64,000 nucleotides of DNA from Mytilus edulis (lineage: Eukaryota > Mollusca > Bivalvia > Mytilida > Mytilidae), in NCBI RefSeq assembly GCF_963676685.1, contig NC_092354.1, positions 11,414,746 to 11,478,745 of the forward strand, given 5' to 3'. The notes beneath the pieces are model-generated. The model did not search any database, had not been told where the DNA came from, and worked only from the letters and a program-made list of their open reading frames with translations. A program made the position numbers and the translations under genes. This document shows, in pieces, positions 1-14,900 of this stretch. Numbering within the stretch: position 1 is the stretch's first letter; each line of letters opens with the position of its first letter.

Positions 1-2704
1 CCTATTAGCATGTCAATGGTAGGATTTGAATCTTGAATAAATGACGAAGGCTGATTTCTACCCTACTTACCCATTTTGGCCAAATCACTACTTTCACTTT
101 GAACAATAATTTTTTTCCACATGTTTTACTTATTTCAATATATATGCAACTGATAGGACCACTTAAATAGTAAACATTTCAAAGAAAACAGTAGACAGAT
201 TACTTGGGAAGAAATACCCCATATAATAATTGGGAACTATTTTCCTAGACCACGAACAAAGGGAATTAATTGTGATCTGAGGCCTGTTCAGGCCTAGCCT
301 TGTGTGTTGAACTTTTTTTGATAGTCCACGCCTTGTCTGTAGAACTTCTTTGACTGTTTCGACATTGTCTGTAGACTTCTTTGCCTGATCAGATCTTTCT
401 TTATAACTTCTCTAACTGTCCTTATCTTGTCTGTAGAACTATGTTTGCTATTCCTGCTTTGTCTTTAGAACTTGTTTGTGAAAGCTCTACCTTCCCCTAA
501 CCTAAGACAGTGGTGTAACAGCACAACCTAAGAACAAACTATAAAAATCAGTTGAAATATCTGACCTCATCAGATGGAGACAATGAAAAACATCAAACAA
601 ATAAAGACAGGACGTGGAAGGATATATATCCATCCTAACAACAAAAAAGTTAAGGCTACTGAGACAACTTTTCGCCGACCCTTCTGTATAGCATTGCATT
701 TCACCTCTCTTTAATTCAATAACGGGTCCTATTACTATTAGCCCCGCTTATATTTCAAAAACGATCCCATTAGCGAATTAAGAACTGTTTACCATTCTGC
801 AGATTCTATGTTTATCTCGTTTATTTCGTTTATAGCTTCGTGTAACCATTCTTAATTTTACGGGTTGCATTTATAGGAAGCGTCGGTCATGTATTATTTC
901 ATTTGTTTGCAATAATGTTGTCGTCTTTCCTTCCTCCAGGCAATGTTTCTCTGCCAACACTAACACAATTAAACATCGGACATGTTAGGTTATATTTTGA
1001 ACCTTTCCCAACATAGTGTATAAAAATATTTAGAAACTAATTACCTAAATTTTCTATGTTTTTCTGTCAGAGTACAGGAAACGGGCAAATATATACTTTG
1101 GCATTATCAAAAATTTTGTTTTGAATAACGGTACATTTTCATAAACGTGACCTCTTCATGTTCAAAAATGCAGAACAATATAGCCAGAAAAAAATATCTG
1201 ACAAACTGCATGTCATATGTCAATTAAGGCGTAATTTAACAAGACAAATTATCTCGCAGGAAAACGACGAAATCGCATGTCATCTTAATAATTAAGGCTT
1301 GAATTAGATATGTACATGTAAAATTGCAGAAATCTGTCACAAACTTCATGTCTAAAGACTTAAGGAGAAATTACAAAATTAGAAGAAATGTTTCAGAAAA
1401 CGAATTTAAAAGAACTGCATGTTATCCGTTAATTATAGTATGCACTAATTAAGGTGTTAATTAGAGACGTACATGTAAAAATGTAGATATATGTCACAAA
1501 CTGCATGTCTTTAAATAAGGTGTTATTACAAAATTAGAAAAAATGTTTCAGAAAACGAATTTAAAAGAACTGCATGTCACCCGTTAATTATTGTATGCAC
1601 TGTTGAGTTAAATTGTAATTAACTTCAATCAATATTGTGTTATTGTCATGCATGTAATCAAGTCGGTTAGAAATGTAATTATAAAACATTGATATCACCT
1701 GTCAATTTAAATAATTATATTTTGACAGGTGAAACAATCTGCAAATAAAAATGAAATATACGACGATAGATCTAATTTTTCTTATCTATGTAGGTTTATT
1801 TACATTTCAATTTTACTCGGATAATATGATATGTGAACGTGCATAGGAAATAGTCACTGCGCATGTCAGAAATCCATTTAAGTACGTTATAGATAATAAA
1901 TTGGGTTAGACTAATTCTTTAAAGAGATTATTACAAAGGTATTTACAGATCTGTTGACATGAATCAGCAAAAAGGTAAAGTCCAATGAAAAGAGGTTTTC
2001 ATTCACAATATATATCATTAAACCGTCCCCTCTTGTTAACGTATAATATAGGTATACAAGTGAGCTGATTTAATATAAAACCAATCTATACACTTAAAGA
2101 AATACAAATAGATTTTTTTTTATCTATTCGATTATTTAGCATAATAATATGAACACGGAGATTGTTCAAACATGCAACGGAAATAAGAAACGGATTTCTT
2201 TTTACTTAACGAAAATAGGCTCGTGTTGAAAAAATAATTTATAACTTTTACATTTGGAACGTGTAGTAATTATCATTTGTGAGATACAATTATAGATAAG
2301 TGGAATACTGCAATTCTAGTTTGACATTTCATCGTTTCTTCGGATACCAATCGTCTGGTGAAACAGTGCATATAAAATATTTTACTACATGTTTCATGCA
2401 ATTTGTGATGCATGTTTTAGAAGAAATACAGACATTGTTCTATTGATGCATATTCAACTGCAATAATTCTGAAACATAATCAAGAAAGCAATTACAAGAT
2501 TTCTGGAATTAAACTAACAACCTCAATATATAGGACGGTATCCCATAGACAGCAAAAAGTGGAATGAAAATGCATCGCTAAGAACTAGGAGATAAACGTG
2601 CAGTTCTAATAAAAAATATGTAGTGTGAAAGATAAAACGAAACCTATATTATCAGAAATCGATATTTTGACAAATTTAATATACTGGTAGATAAATCTTC
2701 CATA
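1..2704. other. Upstream flank of the YeeE-like gene
   Basis: No supportable gene was seen. It is AT-rich DNA with an imperfect tandem duplication at 1302-1601 and a T/C-rich stretch with repeated TTGTCTGTAGAACTT-like words at 300-480. The last few hundred bases should hold the promoter and 5' UTR, but no clear TATA box or initiator could be chosen. Confidence 0.5.
1302..1601 (+). repeat. Imperfect tandem duplication, two units of about 150 bp
   Basis: Units 1302-1458 and 1459-1601 share GTACATGTAAAA near their start, then ACAAAATTAGAA and GTTTCAGAAAACGAATTTAA, and end in TGTATGCACT or TAGTATGCACT. Confidence 0.8.
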
Positions 2705-2939
2705 ATGGCATTCGACAAATCTCCAATTAAAAAGACAAAATCTTCCGTCACAGTTATTCATGTGGCGGGAATGGAAAAAGAGCAGACGGATATTTCCAAT
2801 GGATCGTCTGCAGACAGTGAAACTAAATTCCCACTGGATTCCAAAACGTCCAAGGACTCCGCACTGACAGTTTTCGTCAAGTTACTGATATCTAGTATTT
2901 GTGGACTAATATTTGGATTTGCAATGGAAAAATCAAGAG
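2705..2939 (+). CDS. YeeE/YedE-like gene, exon 1 (residues 1-78 plus first base of codon 79)
   Basis: This exon encodes the polar, Ser/Thr/Lys-rich N-terminal tail and the first membrane segment (VFVKLLISSICGLIFGFAM, about residues 55-73). It ends at AAGAG|GTAGG in phase 1. The tail is not part of the bacterial family core and carries no signal peptide that I can see. Confidence 0.9.
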
Positions 2940-5900
2940 GTAGGTTTTCATATACATGTATTTGATATATATATGGGGATTGAGATGAAGGGCTGACCTC
3001 TAGTTGTCAATTCGTGTGTCATTTGGTCTCTTGTAAATAGTTGTATCTTGATCTTCTTTTTTTATTATTCATTTCTGTATTCTGAACTTTTAAGGTCATG
3101 TTTCTGTTTCTGATTATGCTTAGTACAGTATTCTCCATTCGTTATATTTGAGCCGCACTAAAATTCTTGATTATATTTTACCTTTATTTAGTAAAACCGT
3201 CTTTTATACAGACTGATTCTTGGATTCTTGATTATATTTTACCTTTATTTAGTAATACTACCAAAACCGTCTTTTATACAGACTGATTTTTGGATTCTTG
3301 ATTATTATATTTTACCTTTATTTGGTAATACTATCAAAACCGTTATACAGACTGATTCTTTGATACTGCCAAGAGGTCCCTGATTACATGCATGTGGATA
3401 ACAGAAGAACACATCCATTGTATTGTTGTCTTGATTATTTTTTATATGTGGTAAAGTTGAAACAAGCGTTCCCACATCCAAAACATTTGAGACAAGTTAT
3501 TTTCAAAAGTTGGAACTGTTATAATTTAAGTTTCCCTTTAATGTACAAGTGCTTTTCTACTAGCAGCAGACGAATAATTCAAATCAATTTTTATATTTCT
3601 ATTCACACCCGTTTCGAAATACAATTCTCTTTTGGAATTGATTATTGATTTATGCATATAACGATTGAAAACGGTTGAGTATAAAACTTCAATTCAGCAG
3701 ACTAAATCATCAATTTAATAATTGAAGTATTTTAATAAGGAGTGTAAACTTTATTTGAAACTTTGTAATATATGACAGGAAAAAACTTTTTTTTATTAAA
3801 CAGTAGAAAATAAATGTATGCCACTTCTTAAACAAATAATAACACTCCCAATATATTACATTATATATCAGTAAGTACAATATACAAAAAGGATTGAAAA
3901 ATTAAGTTTGTGTATTGAAATAGGCGAATATAGACTAATCTTAAATATTTAATCTTATGATTTTCTACACATACTCATAACATATTGAATAATCTTTTAA
4001 AACTTCGGGCTATTTAAATCGGCTAATGTTATTTGATTACAAAAAATACATCTATGCGAAAAAATGTTTAACAAATTCTCATGAAAATCCATCTGGACAA
4101 TAAGTCTTATATCTGGATATTGTAACGTGATTTGTTAAGAAATAAAACGAACAAAAGTACACATGCATAGCACATGTATTGTATTTTTCAAAAGAATTGG
4201 ATGAGAGATTAAATTGTATGGTAACTGTTTATGCTTTACAGCGACGACATGTACGGAATTTGGTTGCCATAAATTAATTTTGATTAAGTTCCACCAAAAT
4301 CAGAAGTGTCACCAAACGGCTATCATATATAATTAACCTTAACTTAAGTTGAGAGAAAAGAAAAGTTAACTTAAACATCTTCCATAGAATGCATTTTGAC
4401 CATAGATAGAAATGACCATAGACTGAAAATTTTGATAATAAAATTAAAAGAACCGTCATGCAGACTTGCTTTATGTATACTATAAAAATTGAATTTCAGA
4501 AACGTAACAAACTGTTTAAAAAAAGTAAATAACAAAAATAACGAACTTCAAACAAAATTGAAAACGGAGCTTGAAGTCCTTTATCGAATTGCAAAATCAA
4601 AAGCTCAAACAAATCAAACGAATGGAAAACAACTGTTTTATTCATGGCGGGTGATAAAGGCAAATCAGGAGAGGCTTACCCTTTCGACGTACTCGGTCTT
4701 TCTCTTCTTGGAGTTCATGCGATTCCTAAAGTTTTATTTTTTATCTTGATAAGTATCTTCTAAAAGGCAGTAAAGAGATTTGAACATCTTCTTACTGCTG
4801 CCTTCACTAAAAATATAACATGGTAGAATGTCAAAACCTTTACAAATGAGTAACGTTAAAAAGACAAAACTGAAAAATATGTGTTTTCTCCAAGTTATTT
4901 GTTTAGAAATCTGCTCATTCATTGAAAAAAAAGTAACAGCATTTTTTATAACTTGAAGTGGCTAGTGTCTCGTGCATATTCCAAACGATAACATGATAAT
5001 TGTGTTGTTTTGTACCAAACTTACACCTTCACAGGAGCACTCATACCCCAGTTGTATAAAAGCTCTTATTGGTAGTAGCAACAGATAATTCTGACTCTGA
5101 ACTTATCTGTCTATTCCGTGTATTTGGAGGAGGCTCAAAAATACCAATTTGAAGGTAAACTTTGACCTAGTCGGAGGTAAAACCAAACAATCTGCAGCAC
5201 TCAAGGCGATCACTACATCGCAGTTCATAACAAGAAGACCAAGTTTTACATATATCATAAATCAATTTGAGAAAAACATTATTTTATCTTTGGATTGTTG
5301 TTGCATGTTGTTTATTTTTGGTTGTAGGTTTAACTTTTAGTATTTGCTCTGTAAATAGTTTATCAGTTTTGTTAGATACCACTAAAGTCAATTTGGAGAA
5401 CGATCGATAAGCTTCAATGTTTAAAATGAATCTCAAATAAATTGATAAAACTAACAAGTGTATAACAATTATGTAACGATTTTAGAAAATTCTAGATGCA
5501 ATAAAAAGAAATTAAGATTATCATATAAAGTTCTCAAGGTAATCAAAGTACTGAAGTACTGACGAACTACGCTTTTACAATTGAAATGAATATTTAGTAA
5601 TGTTTCAGTCTGGAAGCAAGCCATCAGAAACTACCGTTGTTGCTACCTCCTATATTCGTCATACATTCTTTATGCCATGATTATTGTTTGACCGCCGACA
5701 GGAGCCCGTCTCCGGGTGTTTGATTTTATTATGGGAGTGATATAATATCCCGTCATTCTGAAGTCGCTCTTAACTAATGTCGCATAGCTACATGTAGCCT
5801 GTTGCATTTATTCATTTGATTCCTTGTGTTATAAGGTTGCTGTTAAAATCAGCCATAAAAAATTATTCAAATGGATTTCCCAAAGTAAACGTAATTTATG

Positions 5901-8900
5901 CCAATATTATCCAAACTAATAAACATTTTAGAAAAGTAATGGGCAAGAAAAAATACGTTTCCATGCCGGATATTTTTGAGGTTTTATTCCATTGTAAAAA
6001 CCATATGACCGAATGGTACAGTTAGTTTTTGTGGAAATATCTCCCTGTAAATATAGGATATTATTGGTTGATACTCCCATCTGCGTAGGCTGAGATGCGC
6101 ACTCGATTTTGTTCTATCAGTTGTTAGAAATTTACCCATGGTCGTCAGGTTACCCCAGGTGTTCTTGGTTTCTCCGAAAAAAATGACAATGATTTAATTA
6201 CACAAGAATTTAGCATCAAGAACACACTGTTATTTCAAAATTTAGAAAATAAACTGATCTTTCTGGCATCATATTGATACCTTATAAAACGGAGAATGGA
6301 AATAGGGAATGTGTCAAAAAGACAACAACCAGACGATAAAAAAACCAGCAGAAGGTCACCAACAGGCCGTCAATGAAGCGAGAAAATCCCGCACCCGGAG
6401 GCGTCCTTCAGCTGGCCCTAAACAAATATATACTAGTTCAGTGATAATGAACGCCATACTAAACTCCAAATTGTACACAAGAAACTAAACAATGCTTTGT
6501 ATCGCAATGTGAATCGCTGTACATTTTGTCTTTTTCTAGTTTAATTGCAAAAAATCTGAACGTCTTGCTAATAATTGATAACACGTTTTGCAAATTGTAA
6601 AAAAAAATAATGAACTTTTTATACAATAGCATTTCCCATTCAAAAAAATATGTACTCTCAGCTTATTGTTGGGTTAGTGTTGCTTAGTCTTTAGTTTTAT
6701 ATGTTGTGTTTTGTGTACTATTGCTTTTGCGGCGTTTTTTTTTCTTTCAAATTAAGCCATAGTTTTATCAGATTATTTTCGACTTATGAGTTTGAATGTC
6801 TCTCTGGTATCTCTCACTTTTTTTTTATTTTGTCTAATTCATCCTTAAGCATCATCCCTTCTCCAATAGATAAGGAAACTAAGTAAGCAGAATTTAACAA
6901 GGTGAAGTTTTATAATCTTAAAAGTTATTAGGTCTCTTGATTATTCTATACTTTATGTATACTCAATACATCTACAAATTCCCGTGGAGTATACATGTCA
7001 GGATAGCTTTAAATTAGTATTGTACATTTTTATGTGTTGCTGAGAATACAATCTCGTAAAAATCTCCAAGTTACACGAGATAAGATAGAAATCTTAATTA
7101 TCCCTGTTATCAAATCCATTATTTATAAACAAGGTCTAAGAACTCTTAACAAACATGTAAATGTAGGTACGAAAAACAAAGACTTATGAATAGGATAATT
7201 AACAATGTGTATGTATTTCAACGTGAAAATTAGGAAATACATTTCAAATCTAAATTTAGAAAAAAAACATATCGTCAATGGTATATATCTTTATCAAGCA
7301 TTCAGGCATTATTTATAAATATTCAGTAACAGAATTCAAAATAAGTCTGTTATCAATAATGAATTCATATTTTTTTCCCAGTAGAATATTTGAAAAAAAA
7401 GTAGAAAAGATTAAATAATGCACATGTTCCGCTCATTATTTTGTACATAAATCAGACCTTTAGTTTTCTCATTCGAATTGTTTTACATTTGTCATTTTCT
7501 AGCCTTTTATAGCGAACTATGTAACTATGAATTTTGCACATTGTTAAAGGCAGTACGTTTGGGTATAGTTCTCAACTTCTATGACATTTTGGTCTCTGGT
7601 GCACCTGGAGAGTTTTCTCATTTGCAATCATACCTTTTCACAGTATTTTTATACCTATGGGTCGATCATCCTGAATAGTAAGTCGTGAGATTTTGTGCCT
7701 CTTACTCTTACTTTGAGATGAAGAACAGCAATTTAAAGCGTTTATACCCGGTGTTGATGAGATTTGTTCTAAATGATGCATGAGACCAATTCTAGTTAAA
7801 CGAAATTTTATACGAAGGGTGCCATCATGAATATTGGATCGTGAGCTTCTTACTGTGACTTAGAGAGACGAGTAAAACAACAATAATATAAGACGAGGTT
7901 CCTTCACTATTTGATTTCATGCTGTATTGGGATTTGTTTCATGGTTGTAAGCGACTGATACAGGATTGTCTCATCTACTTTTTGAATTATTAGATAAGAC
8001 TCGAAGTTTTAACCCATACCGGTATTAGACTCAAAATTTTAACCCTGTAGAAACATCAGAAATGTCTATCAAAGAATGCGTCAAAAGCAAATGGAGGACA
8101 AAATTCCGGTTATTTTAATTTTCCTTTCATTTATGCTAAACACGAACTAGAAATATTTCGATCTAAAGAATTATAGAAATATATTACATTCTCCTCTTAA
8201 TAATAAAAAAAAAAAAACCCTGTCTATTTAAAATGCATTCTTTATAAACATTTTCATTTATTTTACGAAAAGTGACAAGCTATCATTTTCTGTACCTATT
8301 ATTCTCTTTCATATATATATAATTTAAGCACATTTATTTTTTCTATATGAATAGGCATTGTACACAAGAACCTATTTAATATATGTTTATTTTTTAAAAA
8401 ATTTTATTTAACTTGTTTGAAGAAAACAATTATGTTTTTTAATGTTCATATGGAGTTTCAAACATTTAATTTTATTCCCGTCAAGCAACAATTTATATAG
8501 GTAATGGCCACACCTTAAACATCATTACAAACACGCGAATAAACTCTTCACAGCACACACGAGCAAGTAGCAATTCGCCGTTTCAGAATATAATGCATCC
8601 TGGGTAATATTTTCAAAAGTGTACACTAAAACGTCCCAGGTACGAACACTAAAATTAACATTACCCATGATTCTATAGATTCTGAAACGGTCAATTACTA
8701 ATATGTGATCTTTTTATTTGGACAAATTCTTAAGGACTTTTGGGCTTCCTCACAATTTTCTTAAGGAATTTGATTAAAGGCGATATCGGGTATACGTCAT
8801 TGAGACAGCAACCCAAGAATTGATAACCATCAGACATTCAGACTTCAACAATAGACATATGAGTCCTTTAAAGTTGTGATTGAACTTAACAGAAATTATC

Positions 8901-11900
8901 AAAGATATCTTCTTAACACCATAAACATGGATTTTTATGTTTTTTTAATTTTAGTTTATTTATACGTTTTTGAGTGTAGTGTGACGTTTATTTTCATTGA
9001 TCTATAAGTACACAATTTTGTTTAGGGGCCAGCTGAGGACCACATCCGGGTGCGGGATTTTATCGCTGTGTTGAAGACCGTCCCATTGGTGGCTTTCGGC
9101 TGTTGTTTTCTCTTTGGTCGGGTTGTTGTCTCTTTGGTCCGGTTGTTGTCTCTTTGGTCGGGTTGTTGTCTATTTGGCATATTCTCCATTTCCATTCTCA
9201 ATTTTATTAATAACAATAGTTCCAATAAACATTATGATATTCATGACATAATAGAATCCAGTGGCGGATCCAGAAATAAGAGGGGGCCCACCGACTGCCT
9301 AAGAGGGGCCCCAATCCGGTCATGTTTCAGTGATTCCCTATATAATCAACAAAAGTTGTCCCCAAAAAGGGGGGCCTAAATCCGCCTCTGTAATCAACGA
9401 CGAAGTTCCTGACTTTTGACCAAAATATTACTTTGTAAATCATAGGCAAATTCATTGTGGTCTCCCCTCCCCTTTTATTTATTTGAACAATTACACATGA
9501 TGAAACTCGAATTCTTGGAATAAGCATTTATTTGACTTTTCTGTCAATAAAATTAATTATTCGGTTATTGAAAAAGAACACACACAGAAAGTGGGTGGAG
9601 AATGATGGTTGAACGACATTCGATTTTAAAGATAATATAAAAACAATAACGGATCGATTTTGACATTTAAGCAATTCCGTAATTAGTTTTCATAAATAAT
9701 TCAGAAACTATAATCAGTCGATTTTGACATTAAATTTTTTTTGATATATACTAAATGACATTTTCAGTAATATAGGACTATTGAACACATTCATTATTTA
9801 TCAATATAACATTGAGATATTAAAAGACGCCAACCAAGAACAGTCTCGGAGTCGACATAAAATGTATCAAGACCTTCTCAGTTCTTTCCATCGAAAAAAA
9901 CATCTTGTAATAAATTTTACATGTGTACAGATACTCCACCCCTACCCCACCACAAAACTCCCCAATTTCATCAGGATTTCTATTTATATAATAGTTCTTG
10001 AAAAACTGGTCATTATCGTGATATATGGACTGCCCACAGGACAGTGGTATTGACTAAGATAGTGATAATGACTGAGCCGAAGGCGAGGTCATTATCGCTG
10101 TCGCAGTCAATACCACTGTCCTACGGGCAGTCCATGTATCACGATAATGACCAGTTTTTCAAGAACTATTATGTTTATTTCATTGAGAAACCATGTTTTG
10201 GAAAATTCTCATAAATTCATAACGCCTAAAGCGAACTCGAGTAGTTGTACGATTTCTATAGTAAAGAGTGAAGACCAGTCGTAGTAATACTGCCATTCAT
10301 TTTAGTGCGATTTTTCAGTATATAAATTCTTAATTAAGTTCTCTTTAATTTTACAATTAACGAAAAAATATAATTAACAATTCAACAACTTAAATGTTAT
10401 ATTAAAAACAGTAACATGTTTTATAAAAGGTACATCTTTCTTATCAGAGAAACCACGCCCCATCGGTCATTAACAGAGAAACCACGCCCCAATCAGTCAA
10501 TATCAAACGGAAACCACGCCCCAACGGTCATTATCAGACGTAAACCACGCCCCACCGGTCCATATCATGTAAAAGTTCATTAACGACCGGTTTTCTGGTC
10601 CGTTTTGTTCTGTTAATGACCGATGGAATTTATTACTGAAGATTAATGAATGTCATGTGACCCCTTTTTATCCAATAAGAAAATCTTATTCTCAACCGAT
10701 ATGAAATAATGCTCAATATTATCCATTTATTCAGTTTTGTGGACCAACGTTTACTATTTTATTTTTTATCATCTAGAGTGTTGACTAACTTTTATAGATG
10801 TTTGTTTTCTAAGGTACACGGGCCTTATGGTATTTTCTAATATTTTGAATGACATGTTAATATCTACTACAATTGAACTTTTTGATAGATGAAATATCTC
10901 TATAGCAAATATTTTGATTGTACTTCAGTCCATTATTTTTTTGTTTTGATCAAATGCACATTCTCTTTAAGAAAGTGACATGTCATTTTGGACTTATTAA
11001 AATCTTAGGGACATAATTAACATGTTAACTTTTACAAAGAAAATTTATGAAAATGTATTGATCTGCAAAGAATACTCATTTAGAAATAAATTCTAAAATT
11101 CTAAATAGCTTCTTTAAAAATAAAACCGATCTGCTTAAAATGACAGATGGCTTTGAAATAAAAAATAATACGTCGGAATTTAAGAGAACTATATTACTAC
11201 ATTGCATTGCTGATGTTAATGTACAATCTAGTTCGATAATCTATTATAATTTATGTTTTTAATTGATAATTTATAATCGAGTATAATACATAAGTTCAAA
11301 ATCGTGTGAGTATTTTTTTCATTTGACAGTTAGCAATGAAACTTTTCACGCATTTTAATGTTGTTGTTTTTTTATGTTTTGTTTTTCAATTCTTTGCAAT
11401 TCTATGCATTTTAAACAAGACATGGAACTCGTTTAAAATACAATTGTTTATGTGTGATGAAAGGTCAAATCACATGTGTGATGAAAGGTCAAATCACTTT
11501 TCATACCATGCATATTGTGTAGGAATTTTTGAGAATTTCTCTTTTCGGGAATAAATTTCAATTTGTTAGTCTTGTCTTAAATCAGATAAATAAACGAACT
11601 TTCAATGGGATTTTTATACGCAATCTGTAATAATATTAAACGACAGAGCCAAAATTGGTCAAGGAATCAGCTTGGCGTAAGGGGAATATATTATTCAATA
11701 TTATACAATTTCAAACTCTTTTTAAGAAAAACAGTTGCATTATTTTCCATCTAATCTTTAATGACGTGTGTTATAATTAGTCATATAAAGTATATTTACG
11801 TTCGATTTTCAAATGTCAAATAATTGTTACGGGATTAGTATTTTATGTGTTTCAAATTCAAGGTCTATTTGACAAAATAACTTTATTGCAATATATTTTC

Positions 11901-14900
11901 CTATATACTTATAACTTGATAAATTATACAAGTATTACGTAATTTTTGCATATTGTGCCTAGAACAGTATTATGTAATTTCGTATGTTTCATTTTGAAAT
12001 TTGTTAAAATTTAAAACAAAAAAGGATTGCATACACCTATTGCGAAGTTTTGTTCATTTAACAGTTTATTTGATAAAAATGTATATTCTTTTTGATTAAT
12101 ATAATAGTAATTTGAGGCAAATAAGAGAGTCTCGAAAAGTAATATATTGGAACAGTATCATATAGTGCAAAAAAAAAAAAAAAAAACCGCAGAAAGAAGT
12201 TAGACCAATACAAAAGTGTTTGTTTTACTACAGGAATGTTTTGCAAAAGTTTTTCAAACTTTATATTTATTCCCCTGCATTACTGCTTCATCTGTATAAA
12301 AACCGCAATTTTGACAGAAATCGGCAAATTTTGAGTATTTGTGTAAAAATGAACTAGTATACCAAATCTAAAAATTAAAATAAAATATACTTTCTTTCAA
12401 GACCAAAATAATTCATACATGAATTACTTCTTTGCAATTTGAGCTTGATATAATTTCTATTCTATATGAATATATATAACTGTTGAAAAATGTGAATAAA
12501 GTATGTAAATCCTTTGATATACCAGTTCCAATAAGAATTTTACAACATTTAGATTTGAGTATATGAAGCTAAGACAGGTGGAACATTTCGATTCAAAAGA
12601 CCAGTCTAGATAATTCCGTTGAATATGTGCTGTCCTGATACACATTGAGGCCCCTCATGGGGGGGGGGGGGGGGTCCTAGTAATCACATAATCACCATTT
12701 TTTTGCCAATATAATCACATAATCATTAAATATTTGCTTATCTTTAGTAATCAAATAATCATAAACTAAAAATACAGTCCTAGGTAATCAAATAATCATG
12801 AAATATTTAGCTTAATAATCAAATAATCATTAAAAAAACGGCCAAGTAATCACATAATCAAAAACCCCATGAGGGCCCTCCACATTTTGTAGTAATAGTG
12901 TCAGTTTTTTGTTTCCATGAAAAAAAATCTTTTATTTTCACAATGTTGGATTGTAAGTATAATTTAATTCTATTCTATGTGAACGTGAGATGGTGGTTGA
13001 TAATCCAAATCCCTTTTCACAAATAGTCAAATTCCTTGTTCAAGTTGAAAGATCTCAGAAGGTGATTCGGATCTATATAGCGAGTTTAGTTACATTTTAA
13101 TCTCTTTTTATAAGTGTTCGCTAGAATGACTTTATAATAATCTTAGGGTTTGTAATCTATCTTTAAAATAAATATTGTAATTAGTTTAAACACTTGTAAT
13201 CCGGTTATTTTGCTGCATTTAACAACATGAAACATTCAGTGAATACCACCGAAGACTAATGAAAATAAAGTGTTATTGAAAACATGACCGATTCCTATGT
13301 TTTCAGAAGAACTTGGCACCTTTGCCAAACTAAAGATATCTAACATTTATGACTTTCTAGATTAATTGGATATCGATTTATTCCTATATGTGTTTTTGTT
13401 TAAGTTTAACTGAATTACAGATATACTTACATCCACTAACACGATTAGAGTATACGTATATTTATATCTTCATACGTAAAACAAAAATCCCTGGTATATA
13501 AAAAAGAAGATGTGGTATGATTGCCAATGAGACAACTATCCACAAAAGACCAAAATAACACAGACATTAACAACTATAGATCACCGTATGGCCTTCAACA
13601 ATGAACAAAGCCCATACCGAATAGTGAGCTATAAAAGGCCCCGATAAGACAATGTAAAACAATTAAAACGAGAAAACTAACGGCCTTATTTATGTAAAAA
13701 AATGAATATATACATAAACAGATAATTTAACATATAGTATTACAATAGTTAAAAAATCTAATTCCATAGACAAATGTATGATGTGATCTAACAAAATAAG
13801 AAAAAATATTAGATAATGAAAAAAAGTTAACAGAAGATATAAAAAAAGCTTTTGAAAATAAGTTTAAACATTCCATAAAAACAAATATTCTCCCCCAAAT
13901 TATAACATAATCGTTAATCATATGTTAGGAAGAATTTGTATTATTGCCAGATCTTTATTATATTTATATATATTTGGGTTAATTTGATAGCATAATTGGT
14001 AATTATTTGTTGAAAGGCCAACAACAGAAACCAAAAAACTTACACCAAAAAAATATTGTTAAAAAAATGAATATTAAAAATAATGTCGTATAACAATTTT
14101 TTAAAAACTAAAAAAGGACATTTCTTAGAGACCAATCTAATTAAAAACCGATCTCTCATTGCACCCGTTTTCTGATATGTCGCGTGGAATATCTAACGAA
14201 ACCCACTTTGAGGTCACATGTGAGTGAACTGGAAGATATGAATGTATAATGATATGCAAATGATATGACGACCTATTAATAAGCCAATCAAAAAAGTTTA
14301 TGAATTTTTTGGACTGACGATTTGTTCGTAAATAAAATGAGTTACATCCCTTTACCTTACGATAAACTTTCAAGACTTTCGAAAAATGGTGTCGGGATCG
14401 GGATTTGGGTTTTTTGCCCTGATTTAAGCGGGTGTCTTCAACCTGAATACACGTCGAGTACTTGCCACTGGACGTTGAGTGAAAAACATCCGTCTTGTTT
14501 ACATTTGAATTTAAACCTCAGTAATTTTTCTTGCGAGAAACAAGTCGAGCAAGGACGGTTAAACCCGATAGCCTGCAGGGTAGCTGTCGTCCACTGGAAC
14601 TCAAATGGACACATTATTATGACACTTAGTCTTTAGTTTTGATTATTAACACAGAAACAACAAATACAAAATTTGAAGTATGATTCAAATTCGGAATCGT
14701 ACCTCCTACGCGCGTCAAGCTAACATTGACTGTTTTCTAACGAACATAAGAGCTAGCAAACTATATGAATCGATTAAGAATAACAAATTACTAGTTACAG
14801 AAATTATGCTATGTAATTTTTTTTTGCCCTGCCGTATTTGATTTCCTGTTGTTATAAGCAGCCTATTTAAATATGGACACCTCATCTTTTTTTTTTTATA

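Noticed and set aside
9050-9379. 109-codon open frame on + strand
   Set aside because: It runs through a family A repeat, its 20-bp triplication and a hAT-like MITE. No domain is present.
9988-10172. Rho-independent terminator or attenuator
   Set aside because: Eukaryotic context, arms far too long and no T tract role. A foldback mobile element fits better.
14322-14636. 104-codon Cys-containing open frame in intron 1
   Set aside because: No homology recognised, no splice context, and part resembles a common repeat.
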